Of a stretch of 32,756 nt of DNA, positions 22,630-31,200 are shown piece by piece. Source of the stretch: an uncultured Verrucomicrobia subdivision 3 bacterium (GTDB lineage Bacteria; Verrucomicrobiota; Verrucomicrobiia; Limisphaerales; UBA11358); the NCBI GenBank assembly GCA_903870815.1, contig CAIQEI010000092.1:1-32756 (forward strand). Reading direction: 5' to 3'. Made by a program: the position numbers and the translations under genes. The notes under the pieces were generated by a model, which ran no database searches, was not told the origin of the DNA, and saw nothing but the letters and a program-made list of their open reading frames with translations. Position 1 is the stretch's first letter, and every line of letters starts with the position of its first letter.

Positions 22630-22692
22630 GGTTGGCGAGCGTCCTCGCGAGCCGTTTAGAAAACTTGCAGCTCGCGGGGAAGCTCGCCTCAC
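22630..22692. repeat. palindromic repeat between convergent genes
   Basis: TTGGCGAGCGTCCTCGCGAG at the left faces GCAGCTCGCGGGGAAGCTCG and CCTCACC at the right, so GGCGAGC pairs with GCTCGCC and CTCGCGAG is itself palindromic. The element lies in the 80-base gap between the ends of the kinase gene and hemW. It may be a dispersed repeat that also ends transcription from both sides. Confidence 0.6.
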
Positions 22693-22702
22693 CATCTTCA
22701 TT

Positions 22703-23875
22703 TTAGCGCAAAAACATCTCCGCCGCGGCATCCGCGAAGCGCAGACCCTGATGGGTGAGCTGAAACCGGTCTGATTGCCGTGTCGCCCAGCCGCGTTCTG
22801 CAAGCTGGTTCATTTCGGAATCCCACTCCTTCCGCAGATCATACTGGGTGGTGCTCTGAAATTCATCAAACGGCCAGCCGGCATTCATGCGCAGACCGAA
22901 TGCCGCGATCTCGCCGGCGCGTCGCAGCGGCGGTAGCTCCTCGCTGGATTCAATGGCGCGTTTGCCTTTTTCCAACTGGTCGCAATAAAGCGGTGTGTTC
23001 GACCAGTTTTTCGTCCGCACGCCGCGCACATATCCGGTGGCGCTGGGGCCAACGCCGTAATAGGAGCCGCCGCGCCAGTAATTGACGTTGTGCCGGCAGG
23101 CGAGCGAGGGAATTGCGGATTGCGGATTCCGGATTGCGGATTTGTTGCGGGCGAAATTTGCGATTTCGTATTGGTGGTAGCCGGCGGCCGTGGCGCGGGC
23201 GATCAATTCCTCATACATTTCGCAGGCCAGGTTCTCGTCCACGGCAAATTCGCCGGCCTGGAGCTGTTCATAGAGCGGTGTGTCATCCTCGTAGATAACT
23301 TCGTAGCTGGAAAGATGCTCGCTTTGCATCGCCATCGCCTCGTTCAGGGTCGCGCGCCAGATCTCCATGGTCTGGCCGGGGATGGCGAACATCAAATCGA
23401 GATTGAGATTCTCAAAACCGGAGCGGCGCAGGGTGTCGAAGGACTTGAAAACCATCTCGCGCGAGTGGACCCGGCCCAGCCGGTCGAGCAATTGCTCGTC
23501 GAGCGACTGGACGCCCATGGAAATGCGGTTCACGCCGAAGTCGCGGAGCAGCTTGGATTTGTCGGCCGAGACCGTGGCCGGGTTGCATTCGATGGTGAAC
23601 TCTTCCGCACCCAGCAGGTTCAACCTTTCCATCGTGCGGAGGATTTGTTCCCACTGGCGCAGGTTCAGGATGGACGGTGTTCCGCCGCCAAAGAAGATGG
23701 TTTTTGGCTTGAGGTCGTCGGCGACCAGTTCGAGCTCCCGAACGAGCGCGGCGGTGTACCGGTTGATGAGTTCGCCTGACGAGGCTTCGGAATAAAAAGC
23801 GCAATATTCACATTTCTGCGCGCAGAAAGGAACGTGGACGTAAAGGCTGGCGATCGGCGATGACAATTCCGGCAT
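22703..23875 (-). CDS. hemW: radical SAM protein HemW (CPO III oxidase-like)
   Basis: The protein has 390 residues. LYVHVPFCAQKCEYCAFYSE carries the radical SAM cluster cysteines 18, 22 and 25. IFFGGGTPSIL binds SAM, and the block NLDLMFAIPGQTMEIWRATL is typical. The lack of a Cys two residues after Cys 25 and the CAFYS form fit HemW and not coproporphyrinogen dehydrogenase HemN. HemW is a heme-binding protein thought to transfer heme. Residues about 244-256 (NKSAIRNPQSAIP), between YEIANFAR and CRHNVNYW, are an in-frame insertion encoded by a short DNA repeat. The C-terminal HemN domain ends FADAAAEMFLR. It lies 50 bases after the cold-shock gene. Confidence 0.93.
   Translation of the reverse strand: MPELSSPIASLYVHVPFCAQKCEYCAFYSEASSGELINRYTAALVRELELVADDLKPKTIFFGGGTPSILNLRQWEQILRTMERLNLLGAEEFTIECNPATVSADKSKLLRDFGVNRISMGVQSLDEQLLDRLGRVHSREMVFKSFDTLRRSGFENLNLDLMFAIPGQTMEIWRATLNEAMAMQSEHLSSYEVIYEDDTPLYEQLQAGEFAVDENLACEMYEELIARATAAGYHQYEIANFARNKSAIRNPQSAIPSLACRHNVNYWRGGSYYGVGPSATGYVRGVRTKNWSNTPLYCDQLEKGKRAIESSEELPPLRRAGEIAAFGLRMNAGWPFDEFQSTTQYDLRKEWDSEMNQLAERGWATRQSDRFQLTHQGLRFADAAAEMFLR
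23110..23145 (-). repeat. GGATTGC repeat inserted in hemW
   Basis: On the plus strand the stretch reads GAATTGCGGATTGCGGATTC, then CGGATTGCGGATTTG. The unit GCGGATT or close forms occurs four times. On the coding strand it gives SAIRNPQSAI, a peptide that does not belong to the conserved HemW fold. The length keeps the reading frame. Confidence 0.75.
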
Positions 23876-23925
23876 GGCTTCAGTTTAGCGAAGCTACGCG
23901 CGGGGCGAAGGTAATTCGCCGCCGG

Positions 23926-24135
23926 TCAAGCTGGGTTGCCACGCTGGACGTTTTGCGCTTTCAAACCCCGGTCGCTGGGAATGGCTTCAAAGGTCACCGG
24001 TTCCCCTTCGTTCAATGTTTTGTAGCCCAAACCCGCTATGGAGGAATGATGCACGAAGACATCCTGTCCCGTGTCGTCGGCGATGAAGCCAAACCCCTTC
24101 TTGTTGTCGAACCATTTTACTTTGCCGCTGGCCAT
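23926..24135 (-). CDS. cold-shock domain protein, CspA family
   Basis: The protein has 69 residues, the full length of a single cold-shock domain. KGFGFI (13-18) is RNP1 and DVFVHHSSI (25-33) is RNP2, and the N-terminal [20 protein letters not shown] is canonical. It is an RNA/single-stranded DNA binding protein and a likely RNA chaperone. A strong ribosome binding site (AGGAG, seven bases before the ATG) is present. The transcript should begin near 24240 from a sigma70-like promoter, giving a leader of about 105 bases with a stable hairpin, as in cold-regulated csp genes. No evidence tells whether this copy is cold-induced. Confidence 0.95.
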   Translation of the reverse strand: MASGKVKWFDNKKGFGFIADDTGQDVFVHHSSIAGLGYKTLNEGEPVTFEAIPSDRGLKAQNVQRGNPA

Positions 24136-24161
24136 GACTGCTCCTGATTTGCGAGGCCGCG

Positions 24162-24199
24162 AAAAACGAAAACGGACACAGCTGGTTCAGCTGTATCCG
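24162..24199 (-). promoter_or_regulatory. leader hairpin with U-rich tail (attenuator-like)
   Basis: On the minus strand CGGATACAGCTG and CAGCTGTGTCCG pair over 12 positions with one mismatch around AAC. TTTTCGTTTTT follows. The structure lies within the cold-shock gene leader, 38 bases before the start codon, and looks like an intrinsic terminator. No other minus-strand gene upstream needs it, so attenuation or temperature-dependent folding is possible. Confidence 0.6.
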
Positions 24200-24247
24200 T
24201 GAAACATCATTTTTCCCCAATGCTCATGCCTCAGTGTTGTAGGGACC

Positions 24248-24276
24248 ACTATGAAAACAAATTATCCGTTTGTCAA
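24248..24276 (-). promoter_or_regulatory. sigma70-like promoter of the cold-shock gene
   Basis: On the minus strand TTGACA (plus-strand 24271-24276) is followed by exactly 17 bases and CATAGT (24248-24253, four of six consensus bases). Transcription should start near 24240, about 105 bases before the ATG at 24135. Confidence 0.65.
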
Positions 24277-25131
24277 GGGAAAGTTTTCCTGAGCCGCCCA
24301 AAAGCGGCGCAGCTTGACTCCGTTCAGCCAGTCTTTCGACAACAACCTCCGGTGGTGGAGACGCCGCAACCCACCTGTTGGCTGGCATGGTATGGCTTTC
24401 GGGCACTTAGGCGTTGCGCATTAACATTCCCTACTCGGAGGTCCCATTTCAGTTTCTGCTCATATTTTGCAGCCCGGGAATTCAAAAAAATTTATTGTTG
24501 CCAGGAATTGTTTCCTATATATGATATACAAGTCATTGGCGGGTCTGTGATGTGCGCCTTCCCGCCGCAATCGTCCTTTGGCATATCGGTTTTAAATTGC
24601 GGCCCTATGATGCCGTTATGTCGGTCGTTACGCGTGCCTCATCGTCCGCACTGGCTGGCTAAGTTGGAGTTCAACCTTCAGTCTGGTAGCATTTGCCCGG
24701 AGCCGGGCCGGTGCCGGATGGATCCGTACAGCGAATTTTTTGGTCCTGGTTGGAGTTCAAGCTTCAGCTTGTGCCGAATTCCGGTCCCGTTCGCGACCAC
24801 GGTTCCGGTTGTTTTCTTGAAACTTTACCTTCCAAAACTTTTTTTTGGTAAAGAAAAGGTAAAGTTCCGGATGCTCTATCAACCACTTACAAATGTTGTC
24901 ATGCCGCTTGGTAAAGTTTTGGTAAAGTTTTTGGTACCGTCGTGTCCCAGCCTCGGATCGCGTTGCCGGCGGAATTGTACCCGTTTGTTGGATGGTACAG
25001 GGAGTGTGCCAATATGGCTCAAGTGAATTTCTGAATCGCCGTGCGCACATGGAAATTTCGCCCCGGTTGTTTAGAAAAAGTGTGGCGATGCGAGCTCCGC
25101 CCAAACTCTCTCGAATTTATCTAACAGCTCC
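24277..25131. other. gene-free region with short repeats
   Basis: A plus-strand frame of 275 codons and a minus-strand frame of 115 codons are open here, but both read as Cys/Pro/Ser-rich or basic sequence without domains and with changing composition. The region holds TTGGAGTTCAACCTTCAG (24664-24681) and TTGGAGTTCAAGCTTCAG (24750-24767) as near-identical copies. It also holds five GGTAAAG or CTTTACC boxes between 24821 and 24936. It separates the minus-strand cold-shock gene from the plus-strand GH3 gene. Confidence 0.6.
24821..24936. repeat. cluster of GGTAAAG boxes
   Basis: AACTTTACC (24821-24829), GGTAAAG (24847), GGTAAAGTT (24858), GGTAAAGTTTT (24910) and GGTAAAGTTTTTGG (24921) make five copies in 116 bases, the first inverted and the last two adjacent with an 11-base period. 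Their function is unknown; they could be binding sites or a relic of a repeat. Confidence 0.55.
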
Positions 25132-25217
25132 TTGAATATTTCCAATTCATCTGTTAAATTGGAAAAACTCACTGATGATTCGAAACCACGTTTTCGGCAA
25201 TTAAATCGCCAAAAACG
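25132..25217 (+). promoter_or_regulatory. promoter-like sequence and two inverted repeats before the GH3 gene
   Basis: TTGAAT (25132-25137), 17 bases, then TAAATT (25155-25160) resembles a sigma70 promoter with four of six matches in each box. TTTCCAATT (25139-25147) and AATTGGAAA (25157-25165) form a perfect inverted repeat over the spacer and -10. CGTTTTCGGC (25189-25198) and GCCAAAAACG (25208-25217) form a second, one-mismatch hairpin in the predicted leader. This would suit operator control of a catabolic gene. Confidence 0.35.
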
Positions 25218-25250
25218 AAGTTATTTTCTGCATCGGTAACACCAATTTAA

Positions 25251-28200
25251 ATGATTACTCGCACTCCTCGGCGACTTCAGCGCCTGTTTCGCGTCCGCAC
25301 CGTCCGTTGGATTTGTCTTACCGTTTGTGGCCTCGGTCTGGCCGCCCGCCTGCCGGCCCAAACCTGGATGAACACCTCCCTGTCCGCTTCGCAGCGCGCC
25401 AGTTTGCTCGTGGCGTCGATGACCCAGGCTGAGCAGCTCGCCATGGTGAGCGGGAACCCCAATGGATACATCGGCAACCTGCCCGGGAATGGCCGGCTGG
25501 GGATTCCCTCGCTGAATTTTCAGGACGGCCCGGCCGGGGCGGGCGACGGTCATACGGGGGCGACGGCACTTCCGGCGCCGGTCTGTCTGGCGGCAACCTG
25601 GGATGTGGCCCTGGCCCGGCAATACGGCACTTGTGTCGGCCAGGAGCAGCGCGGTAAAGGAGCTCAAGTCACGCTGGGGCCGACGATGAACATGGCGCGG
25701 GCTTACCAGAACGGACGCAATTGCGAAAGCTTTGGTGAGGATCCGTATCTGGCGGCCATCATCGCGGCGACCGACATCCAGGGCATCCAGAGCCAGGGCG
25801 TCATCGCCAATTCAAAGCATCTGGCTTGTAATGACCAGGAAACCGACCGGTTCCTGATCAGCGCCGATGTGGACGAGCGAACCCGCCAGGAAATCTATTA
25901 TCCGCCCTTCCGCGCCTGCGTCCAGTCCGGCCTCGGTTCATTCATGGCTTCCTACAACCGCATCAACGGCCTGCATGCCTCCGAACATCCGTTTCTCAAT
26001 GCCACGGTGAAAAAACTCTGGGGCTTCGACGGGTTCATTGAAAGTGACTGGGCGGCGTATTTGGGCACGGTCACGGCGGCGGACAACGGTTTGGACATTG
26101 ACATGTATAACGGCGCTTTTAGTGGCACGCCGCTGGGCAACGCCATCGGGGCCGGCCTTGTCCCCGGCGCCGAACTCAGCGACAAGGTGCATCGCATCCT
26201 GACGTCGATGTTTCAAAATGGCGACTTTGATAATCCTTCCACCGGCAACATCAATGCGACCGTGACCACCACGGCCAACCAGGTGGTCTCCCGCAATTGC
26301 GCGGCGGCGGGCACCGTCCTGCTCCAGAACAACCACTCCGTCCTCCCGTTGAAGACGAATTTGGTTCATTCCATCGCGGTGATCGGCTCGGTCGCCAACG
26401 CGTCGGCCATCTACACCGCATTGGGTTCCAGCGGCGTGGAATTGGTTTATAGCGTCACCCCCTTGACTGGAATCTCCAGTCGGGCCGGCGGAGCCGTCAC
26501 TGTGAATTATTCACAGGGTGATGGCGGAAACATTCCGGCGGCGGTGGCGCTCGCCCAGTCTTCCAGCGTCGCAATCATTTGTGTGGGCCAGCGGACGGGT
26601 GAGGGGGCGGATCGCACCAGCCTCTCGCTGCCCGGCGACCAGGACGCGCTGATCAGCGCGGTGGCCGCCGTCAACACCAACACCATCGTGGTGGTCTATT
26701 GTTCGTCGTCCACCCTAATGCCTTGGTCCACTAACATCGCCGCCTCGCTCGTGGCCTGGTTTCCGGGACTGGAAAACGGCAACGCCCTCGCCCAGGTGTT
26801 GTTTGGCGACGTGAACCCTTCCGGCCGTTTGCCGGTCACCATTCCCGCCACGGCCAGTCAGGTGCCGGCAAACACCACCGCGCAATTTCCGGGAATCAAC
26901 GGCCATGTCACCTATTCCGAAGGCTTGAACATGGGCTATCGTTGGTATGACGCCAGTAATGTCCCGCCGCAATTTCCCTTCGGCCACGGGCTGTCCTACA
27001 CGACCTTCGGTTACAGCAATCTCGTGGTCGGCGCGGTCAGCCCCTCCGGCCAGGTGCAGATCGGCTTCGACCTGAAGAACACCGGTTCGCTCACCGGCGC
27101 GGAAGTGTCGCAGCTTTACCTCGGTTTTCCCGCCGCCGCCGGTGAGCCGCCGAAACTGCTGAAAGGATTCACCAAAGTCCCCCTCGCTCCGGGCCAGACG
27201 CAGCATGTGACCTTCAACCTGGACTGGCAGGATCTGGCGAATTGGGATGCCACCGCCCGCGGCTGGCTGGTGACGCCGGGGACGTTTCAGGTTTATGTCG
27301 GCGCCTCGTCCCGCGACTTGCGGTTGACAAATTCGTTTTCCGTCACTTCCGTTCCATCGAGCGACCTGGCCAACGCGGCGCTGCATCAAATCGCCACGGC
27401 TTCTTCCGGCACCAACTTTGGCGCACCCGTGGTCGCGCCGGTGTACGGCGCCAATTTTGGTGCGATGGTGGATGGCAACCCCGCCACCGGCTGGAGATCC
27501 GCGGTGAGCGATCCGCAATGGTGCATGGTGGATCTCGGCCTCATTAAGGATTTGTCGCGCGTCCGCCTGCAATGGAACACCAATTACGCCTCGGCCTTCT
27601 CGATTCAACTTTCCACCAATGCGTCAACCTGGACGACAATTTTCACCACCAACGGCGATCAGGGTGGGGTGGAAGACATTTTGGTTTCCGGCCAGGGCCG
27701 CTACGTGCGGATGCTGGGCGCAACTCAAGGCCTGCCCGGCGCTGGCTATGGAATTCAGGAGTTTGAGGTGTATTCGCCACAGCAGGCGCCCTATGGCGGT
27801 TCGGTTCCCGTCCTCCCGGCCCAGGTGGAGGCGGAAAATTTTGACAACGGCGGCGAGGGCGTGGGTTACTACAACACCACGGTGGGAAACGCCGGCGGGG
27901 TTTATCGGACGAATGTGGATGTCGGCATTGAACCCTGCACGGACACCGGCGGCGGCTATGATGTCGGCTATGTCCAACCCGGCGAGTGGCTGGAATACAC
28001 GGTGAACGCGCCCGACCCCGAGGCGGTTTACAGCGTCAACGTCCGGGTGGCCTCGGGCAGCGGCGGCGGCCAGTTGCGGGTGCGCCTGGACGGCACACTG
28101 CTGGGCACGGTGAACATTCCCAACACGGGCGGCTGGCAAACTTGGCAGACGATCACACTGCCGAATGTGCCGATTGCCGGCGGCACGGGCAGCCGGGCCT

Positions 28201-31200
28201 TGCGCGTGGAAGTGATCAATGGCGGCTTTAATTTCAACTGGATTCAACTGAACCAGGTGCAGATTTGCAGCACCACCAATATCACGCTCAAGCAGCCGGC
28301 TTGGTCGTCCTCCGGCGGTTCGGCATCGCCGGCGTTTGATGGTGATTGCCGGTCATACTGGTCATCGTCGGCCAGCGACCCGCAATGGCTGGTCGTGGAT
28401 CTGGGGGCTATTGTAAATGTTGCGCGCATCCGGCTCGACTGGGTCACGCAAAACTGGAACAACAATGGCTATGGCCAAGCGGAGTTCAGCCAGAGCTTTA
28501 GTCTGCAGTTTTCGTCGGATGGTAACAGTTGGACCAATGCTTATTCCACCACGAATGGATTCGGCAGCCTTAACGACTTGGCCGTGGCGGGCAACGCGCG
28601 CTACGTGCGCCTGTATTCCACCCAGCGGATCAATGGCCTTGGCATCGGCCTTTATGAATTCGAGGTTTATCCGGGTTCGCCCGTGCAGACTTTCCCCAAT
28701 ACCTCCACCAATGGGGTTGCCAATCCTTCCTTCGAGGCCCAGGTTGTGACGGACGGAAGCTTTATAAGCGGCGATCCGTTGTTTTGGCATTCGGCGCTTT
28801 TTGGTGGAGCCGTTGATGCCGTCATCAACCCCGGCGTTTCCGATGGCCGTGGTTTTGGAAGCACCCCGGTCGGTCTGGATGGCACCAATATTTGCCAGAT
28901 TTTCGCGGGTACTTCTGGCGGCGGCGGCATGGTTTATCAGGACTCGGGCATTAAGTTTCAGGCGGGTACGACCTACCAGTTGACGGCGGCGTTCGGCCTG
29001 CAAACCAGCCAGACTTTTGATGCCGGCAGCACCATGGGGCTTTACAATTCTTCGCTCACCGCCGTTACCAACAAAACCATCAGCCCGGCCAATCTCATTG
29101 CCGGCGCGTTCACCAACCAAAATCTGCTCTACACTGCCACGGGCACCGAAGGTGGCAACGGCGACATCATTGTCGGCTTTTATGCGCCACCCGCGGCCTC
29201 GGTCAATTCCTATTTTGACTTCGATAACGTCCAGTTGGCCGTGTTCACTACCAACACCTTGATCATTATCATTCCGCCGGTTTCGCAAATGACCATTGCC
29301 GGGAACACCGCCTCGTTCAGTGTAGTTGCCGCCGGGGCGGCGCCCTTCAGTTACCAATGGCAGGCGACGAATAGTGCCGCTGGCGGCTTCACCAATCTGG
29401 TGAACGGCGGCCAGGTTTCGGGCGCAACCAGCAACATCCTGACCATCGCCAACGCGTCCACCAACTGGACTCTGGCCTACCAGGTGATTGTGACCAACAG
29501 TGTCGGGTCGGTCACGAGTGCGCCGCCGGTCACCCTCACCGTGGTCACCAGCCCCGTGATCACGAGCGGGCCGGTCTCCCAATCGGCGCTCGCCGGCAGC
29601 CCGGTTTCATTCAGCGTATCTGCCTTGGGGGTGGCACTGGTGAGCTACCAATGGCAGACCAACGGCGGAAGCGGATGGGGTAATTTGGTGAATGGCGGCA
29701 TCATCACGGGTGCCACTAGCAACGTTTTGAGCTTCGCCAGTGTGACTACCAATTGGGCGCTTTCGTATCAGGTGATTGTGTCCAATAGCTACGGCTCCGT
29801 CACCAGTACGCCGGCGGCCACCCTGACGGTCGTATCCATTCCAGTTATCACCACCCAGCCTGTTTCGCAAACGGTGCTCCCGGGCCAGACGGTTTCTTTG
29901 AGTGCCGCCGCCATCGGGCCGGCACCTTTGAGCTATCAATGGCAGGCCCAGCCTCTCGGCGGCGGAACCTTCACCAACCTGGTGAACGGCGGCAGTATCT
30001 CGGGAGCTGCCAGCAATGTTTTGACATTCGCCAATGTGACCACCAATTGGAACCTGTCCTACCAGTTAATTGTGGCTAACAGTTACGGCTCCGTGACCAG
30101 TTCGGTGGTTTTCCTGTCGGTGTTGACCTCCACCGTGCTGATTGACGGCGACTTTGGCTCCGGCGCGACCCAGTCCGGCGCGGCGGTATTGGGTTCAGCG
30201 GGTGATGCTTGGAACGCGATCACCGTCTCGACCGGTACCTTGCGCAATTCCGCGGGCACCACCGTGAGTGGGGTGGGGCTCACCTTGTCCGACCAGGGCG
30301 TCTTCACCGATGCCAGTGGTGACGCCATGGATTCCGGCACTTCCGCGTTGATGCAGGATTATGCCTATGGCAACACCACTCCGGCCACGGTCACGGTGAC
30401 TTTCACCGGGTTATCGAAGTACACAAATAGTCTCTTTGCCTTGGTGGTTTATGCAGCGGGGGACGCGGCCGGCCAGGGCGGGAGCCTGACCTTGACGGGA
30501 GGTACAGGAGGCAACACGGCCACAACTCTGACCACCACCGCCGCCTCGCGGCAGGTTTCCGCAGGGCCTGGTGTGGCCTACAATACCTTCTCGGGCACTC
30601 TGGCCAGCGGCACGCTGACCCTGGTTGTCAGCGCCAATGGGTCGGTTTATAGCATTGTGAACGGATTCCAGCTTCTGTTGTCCGGGCAGCTGCCCCCGGT
30701 CATCACGACCGAGCCCGTTTCACAAACCAACAACGTTGGCAGCGCAGTCTCTTTCAACGTAATCGCGACGGGGGCTACCCCGTTGGGCTACCAATGGCAG
30801 GCGCGACCGGTGGCTGGGGGCACCTTTACCAATGTGGTGAATGGTGGCCCGGTTTCTGGTGTGACCAGTAATATTTTGTCGTTCGCCAACGTGACCACCA
30901 ACTGGGCGCTGGCCTATCAGGTGATTGTGACCAATAGCGTGGGCTCCGTCACCAGCTCGCCGGTGGCTACGCTGACATTGTTGGACTCCCCGGTCATCAC
31001 GACCCAGCCCGTCTCGCAAACAAACAGTGTTGGCAGCGCAGTCGCCTTCAATGTGGTTGCGTTGGGAGCCTCCCCGTTGACCTACCAGTGGCAGGCACGG
31101 TCGGTGGGTGGCGGGACGTTCACCAATCTGGTGAATGGCGTCCCTGTATCCGGTGCTACTAGCAACGTCCTGACCCTCTCTCAAGTGGCCACGAATTGGA

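Noticed and set aside
23110-23145. Frameshift or pseudogene in hemW
   Set aside because: The insertion keeps the frame, and all catalytic and downstream motifs remain intact.
24199-25026. 275-codon plus-strand frame in the gene-free region
   Set aside because: It is Cys/Pro/Ser/Arg-rich, has no domain or ribosome binding site, and spans two dispersed repeats and the GGTAAAG cluster. It starts inside the cold-shock leader region.
28362-29582. 406-codon minus-strand frame inside the GH3 gene
   Set aside because: It is a shadow of the repetitive GH3 coding sequence, with Gly/Arg/His-rich low-complexity translation.
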